NCBI RefSeq assembly: GCF_014200375.1
Contig: NZ_JACHBP010000001.1
Location: 186,001-250,000, forward strand
Length of the DNA: 64,000 nucleotides
Origin: Terrimesophilobacter mesophilus
GTDB lineage: Bacteria > Actinomycetota > Actinomycetes > Actinomycetales > Microbacteriaceae
Direction of reading: 5' to 3'
A program made the translations under genes and the position numbers. The notes below the pieces were generated by a model that had not been told where the DNA came from, searched no databases, and saw only the letters and a program-made list of their open reading frames with translations. Shown one piece after another: positions 8,488 to 17,178 of the stretch (position 1 is its first letter; the number at the start of each line of letters is the position of its first letter).

Positions 8488-9192
8488 CTAGCGTTCCGGC
8501 CATCCGGACGTCTCGACGAAGTTCGGGTTGTGCGTCCGACGCATGTAGTCCGCGAAGCTCGCTGACTGCTGCGCACTCCACTCGACCTGCAGGCCGTGGA
8601 GTTCTCGCGCGGAGACCTCGAGGCGATCCGGGTTCCGGCGGGCGATGGCCTGCGCGACGCGCCCTGCGGCGATCGCATCCGCTCCGGCGTCGTGCGCATC
8701 CGAGAGTTCCACGCCGTATTCGACAGCGGCAGCCTCGAGGGTCCGCTTGCCTCGCCGGTACTGGTCCATCGCCTTGTCGATGACGAGGGGATCGACGATG
8801 GGGGACGGATCGACCAGGGGCTCGACGCCGTGACGAATCGCCTCGTGGCGCAGGAGTGTGATGTCGTATGGCGCGTTGAAGACGACGAGAGGCAACTCGC
8901 GCGCGAGCACCGACCGGATGGCTGCGACGATCTCGGAGACCGCCGCTGCGGCCGGCATCCCCTCGCTTTGCGCGCGCTGCGTCGTGATCCCGTGCACGTT
9001 GCTCGCCTGGAGCGGGATCTCCACTCCGGGGTCTGCGAGCCAGTCCTGCCGTTCGATCACCGCACCGCCCGCATCGATGACACTCACGTTCGCGGAGACG
9101 ATACGACTCGTCGCGACGTCGATGCCCGTCGTCTCCAGGTCGAAGACCGCGAGCGTGCTGTACCAGGGCTGGGGTTGGGGAATTTCCGTCAC
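8488..9192 (-). CDS. 3'-5' exonuclease, DnaQ/DEDDh family
   Basis: This is a stand-alone DEDDh exonuclease of 234 residues. ExoI motif FDLETTGID gives the first Asp and Glu. NAPYD carries the next Asp, and HDAGADA supplies the general-base His and the last Asp. It could be a proofreading or RNA-processing exonuclease; the substrate is unknown. GTG at 9192 was chosen because a TAGTCT box lies 6 nt upstream. The gene is divergent from the alpha/beta hydrolase. Confidence 0.85.
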   Translation of the reverse strand: MTEIPQPQPWYSTLAVFDLETTGIDVATSRIVSANVSVIDAGGAVIERQDWLADPGVEIPLQASNVHGITTQRAQSEGMPAAAAVSEIVAAIRSVLARELPLVVFNAPYDITLLRHEAIRHGVEPLVDPSPIVDPLVIDKAMDQYRRGKRTLEAAAVEYGVELSDAHDAGADAIAAGRVAQAIARRNPDRLEVSARELHGLQVEWSAQQSASFADYMRRTHNPNFVETSGWPER

Positions 9193-9204
9193 GTCCCCAG
9201 ACTA
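9193..9204 (-). promoter_or_regulatory. Leaderless-type promoter of the DEDDh exonuclease
   Basis: TAGTCT (9204-9199, minus strand) followed by 6 nt and GTG at 9192. Confidence 0.55.
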
Positions 9205-9245
9205 TGGGGCGCCGGTGTCATTGGATGCCGTGCAGCGCCAATGCC

Positions 9246-9258
9246 TACACTGGAGGTG
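9246..9258 (+). promoter_or_regulatory. Leaderless-type promoter of the alpha/beta hydrolase
   Basis: TACACT at 9246-9251 with a 7-nt spacer. The spacer is GGAGGTG and abuts the ATG, too close to act as a normal Shine-Dalgarno. Confidence 0.5.
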
Positions 9259-10161
9259 ATGAACGCCGTCGCCTCACCCTATGCCGCGCGTCTCGCGACG
9301 ATTCCCGTCGAGCAGAAGGAGGTCTCGGTTCTCGGCAGCACCACCCGGTACTGGGAGTACGGCGACGCCGACGCAGTCTGGACGATCCTGGTCGTCCACG
9401 GGTACCGCGGAGAACATCACGGGCTCGAACCCGTCATCGCCCACCTTCCCGGCTACCGTTTCATCAGCCCCGACCTTCCCGGGTTCGGCGAGTCCACCCC
9501 GCTCACCGAGACCTCGCACTCCATCGCCGGATACGGCGAGTGGCTCAGGGAGTTCGCCGAGAGGGTCGGAGTCACCGGAACCGCCATCATCCTCGGCCAC
9601 TCCTTCGGCACGATCGTGACCTCCGCTGCCGTGGCCGGCGGGATGCGGACCCCTGCGCTCATCCTCATCAACCCAATCGCGATATCCGGGCTCGACGGCC
9701 CTCGACGCTTCGCCACCGGGCTCACCGTCGCCTACTACCGGGCAGCGGCGAAGCTGCCACGCAGGCTCGGCTATGCACTGCTGAACAACTGGCTCGTCGT
9801 GCAGTTCATGAGTTCAGCGCTCACGAAGACCAGGGACAAGGCGCTGAAGAAGTGGATCGATCGCGAGCACCACACCTACTTCAATCGCTTCACCGACCGG
9901 GACACGGTCGTCGAGGCCTTCGACGCCTCGATCAGTGCTGACGTGAGCAGCGTCGCGGCCCGGATCGCCGTGCCCACGCTCCTCGTGGCGGCAGAACTCG
10001 ACGACATCACGCCGATCTCCGCCCAGTACACCCTCCAGCGCAGCATCCCGGACGCACGCCTGCGCGTCCTCGGGGGAGTGGGCCATCTCATCCACTACGA
10101 GGCGCCCGATCGGGCGGCGGACGCGATCCGCGACTTCGTCGACGCGCTTCCACGCTCGTGA
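9259..10161 (+). CDS. Alpha/beta hydrolase
   Basis: This is a serine hydrolase fold protein of 300 residues. The nucleophile elbow is GHSFG (Ser115). The acid is in AELDDITP and the His in GGVGHLIHYEAP near the C-terminus. An HGYRGEHHG oxyanion-loop region and the DLPGFGES motif are typical. The substrate is unknown. Its stop overlaps the GTG of the GT4 gene (GTGA), so the two are co-translated, which suggests a shared cell-envelope or glycolipid role (inference). Confidence 0.82.
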   Translation: MNAVASPYAARLATIPVEQKEVSVLGSTTRYWEYGDADAVWTILVVHGYRGEHHGLEPVIAHLPGYRFISPDLPGFGESTPLTETSHSIAGYGEWLREFAERVGVTGTAIILGHSFGTIVTSAAVAGGMRTPALILINPIAISGLDGPRRFATGLTVAYYRAAAKLPRRLGYALLNNWLVVQFMSSALTKTRDKALKKWIDREHHTYFNRFTDRDTVVEAFDASISADVSSVAARIAVPTLLVAAELDDITPISAQYTLQRSIPDARLRVLGGVGHLIHYEAPDRAADAIRDFVDALPRS

Positions 10162-11216
10162 AGTTCATCTTCGACTGCCGGTACACGCGCATCGGCAGAC
10201 ACGACGGGATCAGCAGGTACACGGCCGGAGTCGTGGAGGCCTTCAGTCGCCTCCACCCGGTCACGATGCTCATCAGCGACGCGAGGCAGCTGGACATGCT
10301 CCCTGACCTGCCGTGGATCATGGGGTCGGACCCGACGAGCCTCACGGAGCCGTGGATCGCGCGCACCGTGAATCGAGCCCGCCCGGATGTCGTCTTCAGC
10401 CCGATGCAGACCATGGGCTCTCTCGGGCGGCGCTACAAGCTCATTCTCACCCTGCACGATCTCATCTACTACAACAACCCGACGCCGCCGAGGGACCTCC
10501 CGTGGTTCATCCGCCTCGGCTGGCGCATCTATCACCTGGCCTATTGGCCGCAGCGGCTCGTCCTGAATCGGGCCGACGCCATCGTCACCGGCACGGAGGC
10601 GGCGAAGGCCCAGATCCTCGAGCGCAGGCTCACGACTCGGCCGATCACCGTCGTGAGCAGCGCAGTGGATCCTGCGCCGAAACGCCGCACCGCTGAACGG
10701 GACAGGACCCTCGTCTACATGGGTTCGTTCATGCCGTACAAGAACGTCGAGTCGCTCGCCGCGGCGCTCAGGGACCTGCCCGGCTACCGGCTGCAGCTTC
10801 TCAGCAGAATCAGCGACCGGGATCGCGCACGGTACTCCGCACTCGCGCCGGACGGGGCGATCGAGTTCCTGAACGGCGTGACAGACGAGGAGTACGCCCG
10901 GCTGCTCTCACGTGCAACGGCCCTCGTCACGGCGTCCTTCGAGGAGGGGTTCGGCATACCCGTCATCGAGGCACTCGCGATGGGCACCCCGGTCGTCTGC
11001 TCGGACATCCCGGTCTTCCGCGAGGTCGCGGGGCCGGGAGCGGTGTACTTCGACCCGCACGACCCGAGTGACATTGCTCGTGCGGTCCTGTCGCTCGACG
11101 ACGACGAGGTGTGGCAGCGCCTGTCTTCCGCGGGGCCGGGGCACGCCGCGAACTACACCTGGGACCGCTCGGCGGCCAGACTCCTGGCGCTCGTGGAGTC
11201 GCTCGCGGTCAGCTGA
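10158..11216 (+). CDS. GT4-type glycosyltransferase
   Basis: This 352-residue GT-B glycosyltransferase starts with KFIFDCRYTRIGRHDGISRYT, a pattern found in family GT4 mannosyl- and glucosyl-transferases. The donor site includes YMGSFMPYKN and EEGFGIPVIEALAMGTPVVC. It has no membrane helix. The GTG start overlaps the hydrolase stop by 4 bp. Acceptor and sugar are not predictable from what I see. The 3' end overlaps the convergent YbaK gene by 8 bp. Confidence 0.85.
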   Translation: MKFIFDCRYTRIGRHDGISRYTAGVVEAFSRLHPVTMLISDARQLDMLPDLPWIMGSDPTSLTEPWIARTVNRARPDVVFSPMQTMGSLGRRYKLILTLHDLIYYNNPTPPRDLPWFIRLGWRIYHLAYWPQRLVLNRADAIVTGTEAAKAQILERRLTTRPITVVSSAVDPAPKRRTAERDRTLVYMGSFMPYKNVESLAAALRDLPGYRLQLLSRISDRDRARYSALAPDGAIEFLNGVTDEEYARLLSRATALVTASFEEGFGIPVIEALAMGTPVVCSDIPVFREVAGPGAVYFDPHDPSDIARAVLSLDDDEVWQRLSSAGPGHAANYTWDRSAARLLALVESLAVS

Positions 11217-11670
11217 TGTTCGCCACGGCGCCGCCGGTGAGCTCCAGCAGCGCGTCGGGGTCGATCCGGAACACCGCCGTCGGCGATCCGGCCGCTGCCC
11301 AGACGTCGTCGTAGCGCAACAGGTCCGGGTCGATGACGGTTCGCAGCGTCACCGGATGTCCGAACGGCGGAACACCGCCGATGGAGTAGCCGGTCTCCGC
11401 CTTGACCCGCTTCGCGTCGGACTTCTCGATGACCGCCCCGAGCTCGCGTCCGAGGACATCCGTGTCGACGCGGTTCGGACCGGAGACGAGCACGAGAAGC
11501 GGTGCCCCGTCGGCCAGGAACACGAGGCTCTTGACGATCGCACCGACATCGCAGCCGACCGCAGCCGCAGCCTCCTGTGCGGTGTGGGTGCTCTGGTCCA
11601 TGGTGCGGACATCGGCGGTGAACCCCAATGCCGCTGCCGCTTCGATGAATCTCTGCTCCGCGTTCGACAT
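11209..11670 (-). CDS. YbaK/EbsC-type aminoacyl-tRNA deacylase
   Basis: This is a 153-residue trans-editing domain protein. The family removes mischarged amino acids (for example Cys or Ala from tRNA-Pro). Seen are the TAQEAAAAVGCDVGAIVKSLVF region with the conserved Lys, the VSGPNRVD loop and GYSIGGVPPFGH, which are diagnostic for this superfamily. Its ATG shares one base with the stop of the upstream phosphatase gene (TGATG), so the two are translationally coupled. Confidence 0.87.
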   Translation of the reverse strand: MSNAEQRFIEAAAALGFTADVRTMDQSTHTAQEAAAAVGCDVGAIVKSLVFLADGAPLLVLVSGPNRVDTDVLGRELGAVIEKSDAKRVKAETGYSIGGVPPFGHPVTLRTVIDPDLLRYDDVWAAAGSPTAVFRIDPDALLELTGGAVANIS

Positions 11671-12311
11671 CAGCGGGTCTCCGTCTCTTCCCGTTCCTCC
11701 AGGGCGTTCTGCTCGTCGAAGTCCTCCTGGCCCGCCATCACGGAGTCGAGCTCGATGGGATCGTCGAATTCGACGAGTTCGAGTGCTCCGCCCACGTGCC
11801 GGAAGCTGTGCACCGATCCGTTCGTGATCGGGACCCCTCGCTCGATCGGGGCGTCCACGGACAGCAGCACCGTTCGGATGACCGCACCGTGCGTCGCGAC
11901 GATGATCCGTCGGTCCGTCCCATCCGCGGCGAGCTCGATCAACGCGGGGACGACCCGCGCTGCCACCTCCTCTCGCGATTCCCTGCCGGGCACCGGCGTC
12001 GCTCCGGGGTAGCGCAGTCGCACCTCGCGATCCGTGAGCCCCTCAGCCTCCCCATAGTTGCGCTCGACGAGCGCTGCGACCGTCTGAGGCGGTTCGAGCC
12101 CCACGAGCGGTGCGATGATCATCGCTGTCTCGAGAGCCCTGGAGAGAGGGCTCGAGTAGATCGCATCCCACTGCCTGCGTGCCAGCACATGACCGGTGTG
12201 CGCGGCCTGCTCGCGCCCGGTGGCGTTGAGCGGGATGTCCGTGCTTCCCTGGATGCGATGCCGGCGATTCCACTCCGTCTCGCCGTGGCGCACGAGATAC
12301 AGCAAGCTCAC
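11670..12311 (-). CDS. Histidine phosphatase (phosphoglycerate mutase-like)
   Basis: A 213-residue branch-1 histidine phosphatase. The phosphohistidine motif is LVRHGETEWN (His9). A downstream ATHGAVIRT supplies the second His. The acidic C-terminal tail (EEREETETR) is unusual but harmless. The start is GTG at 12311 with a strong AGGAGGAGGA 5 nt upstream. Likely a phosphatase of small metabolites or sugar phosphates rather than a true glycolytic mutase. Confidence 0.85.
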   Translation of the reverse strand: MSLLYLVRHGETEWNRRHRIQGSTDIPLNATGREQAAHTGHVLARRQWDAIYSSPLSRALETAMIIAPLVGLEPPQTVAALVERNYGEAEGLTDREVRLRYPGATPVPGRESREEVAARVVPALIELAADGTDRRIIVATHGAVIRTVLLSVDAPIERGVPITNGSVHSFRHVGGALELVEFDDPIELDSVMAGQEDFDEQNALEEREETETR

Positions 12312-12342
12312 GGGCGTCCTCCTCCTGCGGGTGCATCACGCC

Positions 12343-13149
12343 TCACCAGCGTGCCTCGATGGCCGCGAGAAGCTCCGACGTTCCACCTTCCAGCCTAACG
12401 GTGGACCGCTGGTCACCCTTCGTCTCGCCGCGATTGAGGATCACGACGGGCAATCCGCGCCTCGTGGCGTGATCCATCAGCCGAACGCCGGAGTTCACCG
12501 CGAGGGACGAGCCGGCGATGAGCAGTGCGTCGGAGCGCTTCACAACCTCTATCGCGGCATGAAAACGGGGACGGGGGACGAGTTCGCCGAAGAACACGAC
12601 GTCGGGCTTCAGGATTCCGCCGCAGTTGGGGCAGGGGGGAACCCGAAAACCGTCGAGGCGGTCGGTGTCGACGTCGCCGTCCGGCTGGAGGACGACATCA
12701 GCCGGCAGTTCGAGCCAGGGATTGGCCTCCGTGAGTCGCTCCGCGATCTCGCCTCGTCCGAACTCCTGACCGCACCGCACGCACACGACGGTGCCCATCG
12801 ACCCGTGCAGCTCGACGACCCGGTTGGAGCCTGCACGTCGGTGGAGCCCGTCCACGTTCTGAGTCACGACTCCCGTGACGGCGCCCCTTCGCTCCAGTGC
12901 GGAGAGGGAGAGGTGCCCTGCATTCGGTTGCGCGGACATGAACCGCCGCCAGCCGAGGTGGCTTCCCGCCCAGTACCGCGCGCGGCTCTCCTCGCTGCCC
13001 AGAAACTGCTGGAACGTCATGGGGGTCCTGCGCACCGTCCCGGCGCCGCGGTAGTCCGGGATGCCGGAATCCGTGCTGATCCCCGCGCCGGTCAGAACCG
13101 CGATCCGCCGTCCGCGGAGGATGTCCAGTACGTCGTCGATCGTATCCAC
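12343..13149 (-). CDS. Sir2-family NAD-dependent protein deacylase
   Basis: A class II-like sirtuin. The Rossmann motif is GAGISTDSGIPDYRG (21-35 from GTG 13149). TQNVDGLH and VVELHG carry the catalytic Asn, Asp and His. Two CxxC pairs (CVRCG and CPNCGG) make the zinc ribbon. It should remove acetyl or longer acyl groups from lysines using NAD. The start is uncertain: the frame extends to ATG 13203, but that would overlap the divergent SpoU gene, so GTG 13149 is preferred. Confidence 0.88.
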   Translation of the reverse strand: MDTIDDVLDILRGRRIAVLTGAGISTDSGIPDYRGAGTVRRTPMTFQQFLGSEESRARYWAGSHLGWRRFMSAQPNAGHLSLSALERRGAVTGVVTQNVDGLHRRAGSNRVVELHGSMGTVVCVRCGQEFGRGEIAERLTEANPWLELPADVVLQPDGDVDTDRLDGFRVPPCPNCGGILKPDVVFFGELVPRPRFHAAIEVVKRSDALLIAGSSLAVNSGVRLMDHATRRGLPVVILNRGETKGDQRSTVRLEGGTSELLAAIEARW

Positions 13150-13176
13150 ACTCAGCCCAACGTTCAGCGCATCGGA

Positions 13177-13189
13177 TATGTTTCCGTGT
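13177..13189 (+). promoter_or_regulatory. Leaderless-type promoter of the SpoU gene
   Basis: TATGTT at 13177-13182, then 7 nt to GTG 13190. An in-frame ATG at 13178 lies inside the box and is therefore disfavoured as a start. Confidence 0.4.
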
Positions 13190-14002
13190 GTGCCCCGCAT
13201 CATCCGAATCTCCGATCCGCACGACCCTCTGCTGCGGGACTACCGGGATCTCACGGATGTCGCGCTGCGTCGCGTCACGGAACCGGCAGAGGGCCTGTAC
13301 CTCGCCGAATCCTCGAAGGTCATTGCGCGGGCGATCGAGGCCGGCCACCGGCCCCGATCCGTCCTCCTCCTCGAGAAGTGGCTCGACGCCCTCGTGCCGA
13401 TCCTGAGCGGGCCAGGAGTCGCCGACCTGGATATCCCCATCTACGTCGGCTCGTCCGAGACGCTCGAGTCGACCACGGGTTTCTCGATGCATCGCGGTGC
13501 GCTCGCGTCGATGATGCGGCCGCCACTGCCGCAGGTCTCCGACCTCATCGCCGCAGCGAGGCGGATCGTCGTGATCGAAGACGTCGTCGACCACACGAAC
13601 GTCGGTGCGATCTTCCGGACCGCCGCAGCGCTCGGGGCGGATGCCGTCCTCGTGACGCCCCGCTGCGCCGACCCGCTCTACCGTCGGAGCGTACGCGTCA
13701 GCATGGGCGCCGTGCTGCAGGTGCCATGGACGCGGCTGCCGGAGTGGCCGGAGGGTGCAGACGTCCTGCATGGCGCGGGCTTCACGATCGCTGCACTGGC
13801 TCTCGAGGATGCGGTCGACCTGGCCGACTTCGCATCCGCCGCACCGGAGCGCATCGCCCTCCTCCTCGGCACGGAGGGCGACGGCCTCAGCCGGAACGCG
13901 CTTCGCGCAGCGGATGTGACGGTGCGCATCCCGATGTCGGGCGGCATAGATTCCCTCAACGTCGCCGCAGCGAGCGCCGTGGCGCTCTGGGCGCTCCGCT
14001 GA
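13190..14002 (+). CDS. SpoU/TrmH family RNA 2'-O-methyltransferase
   Basis: This is a SPOUT-class methyltransferase of about 270 residues acting on rRNA or tRNA ribose. The C-terminal SpoU fold shows the three motifs: EDVVDHTNVGAIFRTAAALG (motif 1), LLLGTEGDGLS (motif 2) and IPMSGGIDSLNVAAASAVALW (motif 3). The N-terminal part resembles the RNA-binding L30e-like extension seen in TsnR/RlmB relatives. The exact target nucleotide is unknown. It lies 19 bp upstream of the carboxypeptidase gene, which has its own promoter. Confidence 0.88.
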   Translation: MPRIIRISDPHDPLLRDYRDLTDVALRRVTEPAEGLYLAESSKVIARAIEAGHRPRSVLLLEKWLDALVPILSGPGVADLDIPIYVGSSETLESTTGFSMHRGALASMMRPPLPQVSDLIAAARRIVVIEDVVDHTNVGAIFRTAAALGADAVLVTPRCADPLYRRSVRVSMGAVLQVPWTRLPEWPEGADVLHGAGFTIAALALEDAVDLADFASAAPERIALLLGTEGDGLSRNALRAADVTVRIPMSGGIDSLNVAAASAVALWALR

Positions 14003-14009
14003 GTTCTCC

Positions 14010-14021
14010 TATCATGGACTG
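14010..14021 (+). promoter_or_regulatory. Leaderless-type promoter of the carboxypeptidase gene
   Basis: TATCAT at 14010-14015 with a 6-nt spacer to the ATG at 14022. Confidence 0.5.
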
Positions 14022-15239
14022 ATGCCCGTCAGCCGCCGAACCTACGTGCGACGACGGATCACCGTCTTCGGCGGCCTCGGTATCGTCCTCGCGACGGCGT
14101 TCTACCTGCCGATGACGCTTCTTGCGCCATTGCCGGAGGCGCAGGCCGACGCGATCACGGCATCCGCCCCGGAGAATCCGGCCGTAGAGCTCGACTGGCC
14201 GGGTTACGGCGCGAGCGCGGTCGGTGCGGTCGGCTTCCCCGAGGTCTTCGCGACAGGGGGCTCGCAGAAGCCCCGCACCATCGCGAGCATCACGAAGGTC
14301 ATCACGAGTCTCGTCGTCCTGGCGAAGAAGCCCATCGCGGACGGCACCGACGGCCCGACTCTCACCATGACCTCAGCGGACGCCGCACTGTACGGCAGCT
14401 ACCTCGCCCGCAATGGCGAGGTGAAACCGGTGCGCGCAGGACTGAAGCTCAGCGAGCGGCAGGTGCTCCAGGTCGTGTTGATCGCCTCGGCGAACAACTA
14501 TGCGGAGAGCCTCTCGACCTGGGCGTTCGGATCCCAGAGGGCATTCCTCGCGGCCGCGGCGGACTGGCTTGCGAAGAAGGGGCTCACCTCGACCACTCTG
14601 CAGGACTCCAGCGGCATGAATCCGGGGAACAAGAGCACGACGCGAGACCTCATCGAGCTCGCGAAACTCGCGCTGGCCGATCCCGTCGTGTCGACGATCG
14701 TGTCGACGAGATCCGTGACGCTCCCGTACATCGGCACGGTGGCGAACACGAACGCGCTGCTGGGCAACGGAGGCATCAACGGCATCAAGACCGGGACTCT
14801 CCCGGAAGCTGGAGCCTGCCTGCTGTTCTCCTCGACCATCCAGGTCGGCGAGCACTCCGTGACACTCGTGGGCGTCATTCTCGGCGGTACTGATCACCCT
14901 TCGCTGGATGTCGCTGTTCGCAGACTGCTCTCGAGCGCGAAGGCCGGGTTCAGGGAGCTGCCGCTCGTGACGGCCGGTGAACCGTTCTACTCGTACTCGA
15001 CACCGTGGGAGCAGAGCGCGCGGGCCGTGGCGACGAGGGACGGATCGGTTCTGGCCTGGGCGGGTACGAAGGTCACGGTTCGTTCGACATCGGAGGCGGT
15101 CAGGGATGGGGCGGTGGGCCAGAGCGTCGGGTCGGTGACCTACACGGTGGGCACCTCGATCGTGACCGTCCCGCTCGCACTCGACGACGTCCTGGGCGAC
15201 CCCGGCCCATGGTGGCGGCTCACACATCCATTCGGCTGA
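14022..15239 (+). CDS. D-alanyl-D-alanine carboxypeptidase (PBP5/DacA-like)
   Basis: This penicillin-binding protein trims the terminal D-Ala of peptidoglycan stem peptides outside the membrane. A basic N-terminus and hydrophobic segment (13-34) followed by Ala residues act as signal or anchor. The catalytic triad motifs are SITK (89-92), SAN (156-158) and KTG (256-258). The C-terminal 130 residues form a beta-rich domain. The length of 405 fits the S11 family. It has a leaderless-type promoter. Confidence 0.9.
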   Translation: MPVSRRTYVRRRITVFGGLGIVLATAFYLPMTLLAPLPEAQADAITASAPENPAVELDWPGYGASAVGAVGFPEVFATGGSQKPRTIASITKVITSLVVLAKKPIADGTDGPTLTMTSADAALYGSYLARNGEVKPVRAGLKLSERQVLQVVLIASANNYAESLSTWAFGSQRAFLAAAADWLAKKGLTSTTLQDSSGMNPGNKSTTRDLIELAKLALADPVVSTIVSTRSVTLPYIGTVANTNALLGNGGINGIKTGTLPEAGACLLFSSTIQVGEHSVTLVGVILGGTDHPSLDVAVRRLLSSAKAGFRELPLVTAGEPFYSYSTPWEQSARAVATRDGSVLAWAGTKVTVRSTSEAVRDGAVGQSVGSVTYTVGTSIVTVPLALDDVLGDPGPWWRLTHPFG

Positions 15240-15271
15240 GCGTGGCAGGCGCGATTCACAGGCTCGTGCCG

Positions 15272-15283
15272 TAGAGTCGACCC
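15272..15283 (+). promoter_or_regulatory. Leaderless-type promoter of the desaturase gene
   Basis: TAGAGT at 15272-15277 is followed by 6 nt and then ATC at 15284. The spacing is identical to promoters here that precede ATG or GTG. The box also supplies an in-frame TAG (15272-15274), so translation of the desaturase frame cannot begin upstream of it. Confidence 0.5.
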
Positions 15284-16387
15284 ATCACACACACACCTGC
15301 CTCCGCCCCCGTCGTCACGTTCACGAAAACCCGGCCCGGTGGCTCAGGCGAGCACCCGACCACCGCGTACTCCGCCCTCCTGCGCACGGTGCGGGATGCC
15401 GGCCTGCTTCGGCGTCGAACGGGCTTCTACTGGGTCGTGTTCGGCATCATCACGCTCGCGCTCGCCGGAACGATCGCCGGATTCGTCCTCCTCGGGCAGA
15501 GCTGGTTCCAGCTGCTCATGGCCGGCGCCCTCGGGATCATCCTGACCCAGTACGCCTTTCTCGCGCACGAGGCATCCCACCGTCAGGTCTTCGCGTCTGG
15601 TCCGCTCAATGACAGGGCGGGGCGAACGCTCGCGAACCTTTTCGTGGGCATCAGCTATTCGTGGTGGATGACGAAGCACAGTCGGCACCATGCCAATCCG
15701 AACATCCTCGGAAAAGACCCGGACATCGAGCGCGACTTCGTCTCCTTCACCGAGACCGATGCGTCACGGGCGAAGGGGCTCTACGGATGGGCGACGCGGC
15801 GACAGGGATACCTGTTCTTCCCCGCCCTCATGCTCGAGGGCGTCAACCTCCACATCCACGGCTTCCGCACCGTGCTCGGCAGGGCGAAAGTGGAGAAGCG
15901 CTGGACGGAGCTCACCATGATCCTGTCGCGGCTCGGAGCATACCTCGCTGTCATCTTCCTCGTGCTTCCGGTCGGGATGGCGTTCGCATTCCTGGGGGTG
16001 CAGCTGGCCGTTTTCGGCGTCTACATGGGCGCTTCCTTCGCCCCCAACCACAAGGGGATGCCGATCCTTCCCCACGACAGCAAGGTCGACTTCCTCCGCC
16101 GCCAGGTGCTCACCTCGCGGAACATCAAGGGCGGCTGGCTCATGGACTCGTTCATGGGCGGACTCAACTACCAGATCGAGCACCACCTGTTCCCGAACAT
16201 GCCGCGCCCGCACCTCGCGCGCGCAGCGGAGATCGCCCGCGAATACTGCCAGACCCACCGGATCGCGTACACGCAGACGTCGCTCATCGAGTCCTACGCG
16301 ATCGTGACCAGATACCTCAACCGGGTCGGGCTTGCCGCAGGAGCCGATCCGTTCGACTGCCCCGCTGCCGTACAGTTCGGCCGCTAG
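15284..16387 (+). CDS. Membrane fatty-acid desaturase with probable ATC start
   Basis: A di-iron acyl desaturase. With the start at 15284 the product is 367 residues. The histidine boxes are HEASH (95-99), HSRHH (132-136) and QIEHH (297-301), with four or so membrane helices. The first ATG, GTG or TTG in frame is GTG 15389, but the 35 codons before it (containing TTAYSALLRTVRDAGLL) look coding and match the family's N-terminus. The frame is closed by TAG at 15272, leaving ATC 15284 as the best start, 6 nt after a -10 box. If the start is GTG 15389, the protein has 332 residues. Confidence 0.85.
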   Translation: MTHTPASAPVVTFTKTRPGGSGEHPTTAYSALLRTVRDAGLLRRRTGFYWVVFGIITLALAGTIAGFVLLGQSWFQLLMAGALGIILTQYAFLAHEASHRQVFASGPLNDRAGRTLANLFVGISYSWWMTKHSRHHANPNILGKDPDIERDFVSFTETDASRAKGLYGWATRRQGYLFFPALMLEGVNLHIHGFRTVLGRAKVEKRWTELTMILSRLGAYLAVIFLVLPVGMAFAFLGVQLAVFGVYMGASFAPNHKGMPILPHDSKVDFLRRQVLTSRNIKGGWLMDSFMGGLNYQIEHHLFPNMPRPHLARAAEIAREYCQTHRIAYTQTSLIESYAIVTRYLNRVGLAAGADPFDCPAAVQFGR

Positions 16388-16398
16388 CCGGTCGAGCG

Positions 16399-17178
16399 TC
16401 AGCCGTGATCGAGTCCGGTCGGTTCCGGCCGTTTCGGGCTGATGCCGTCGCCAGACGACTGGTGCCGGATCCGCCGGATGACCCAGGGCACGAGATACTC
16501 CCGCGCCCACCCGAGGTCTTCCACGCGCGCCTGGCGCCACGTCGTGGCCGGCATGGGCTCCGGGACATAGGGTTCTAGCTCGTTGCCCACCCCGAGGGAC
16601 TCCAGCACCATCCTGGCGATCGTGTGGTGTCCGATGGGGGAGAAGTGCAGCCGGTCCGGTGCCCACATCCGGGTGTCGCGCAGTTCGCGAAGCGCCCACA
16701 TGTCGGCGATGACGGCATCGTGCCGCTGCGCGATCGCCCGGAGGTTCTCGTTGTAGATCGCGACCTTTCCTCGTGCGCGGCGCAGCACCGGTGTCATCCC
16801 GATGTCCGGCCCGTTGAACAGGACGACGGTCGCGTTGTCCGACCGCAGACGTTCGACGGCACCCTCGAGTCGATCCGCGATGTCATCCGGGTCCGTGCCG
16901 GGCCGGATGATGTCGTTCCCTCCTGCGGAGATCGTGACGAGGTCGGGGCGAAGGGTGAGCGCCGGTTCGACCTGTTCGTCGATGATCTGCTGGAGCAGGC
17001 GGCCCCGGATGGCGAGGTTCGCGTAGGCGAAGTCCTCGGTCTTCGCGCTCAGGACCTCGGCGACACGGTCGGCCCAGCCGCGGTTGCCGCCCGCGCTGCG
17101 CGGTTCTGGATCGCCGATGCCTTCGGTGAACGAATCGCCGATGGCGACGTATCGGGACCACGGATGCTGCGGATTCAT
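16399..17178 (-). CDS. SGNH/GDSL hydrolase
   Basis: A 259-residue SGNH-type esterase. The blocks are GDSF (Ser16), a Gly in the LAIRGR region, GGND (86-89) and DRLHFS, with Asp175 and His178 as the DxxH dyad. There is no signal peptide, so it is probably cytoplasmic. The C-terminal 60 residues contain a Trp- and Arg-rich segment found in actinobacterial members. The substrate is unknown. It is convergent with the desaturase (11 bp apart). Confidence 0.87.
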   Translation of the reverse strand: MNPQHPWSRYVAIGDSFTEGIGDPEPRSAGGNRGWADRVAEVLSAKTEDFAYANLAIRGRLLQQIIDEQVEPALTLRPDLVTISAGGNDIIRPGTDPDDIADRLEGAVERLRSDNATVVLFNGPDIGMTPVLRRARGKVAIYNENLRAIAQRHDAVIADMWALRELRDTRMWAPDRLHFSPIGHHTIARMVLESLGVGNELEPYVPEPMPATTWRQARVEDLGWAREYLVPWVIRRIRHQSSGDGISPKRPEPTGLDHG

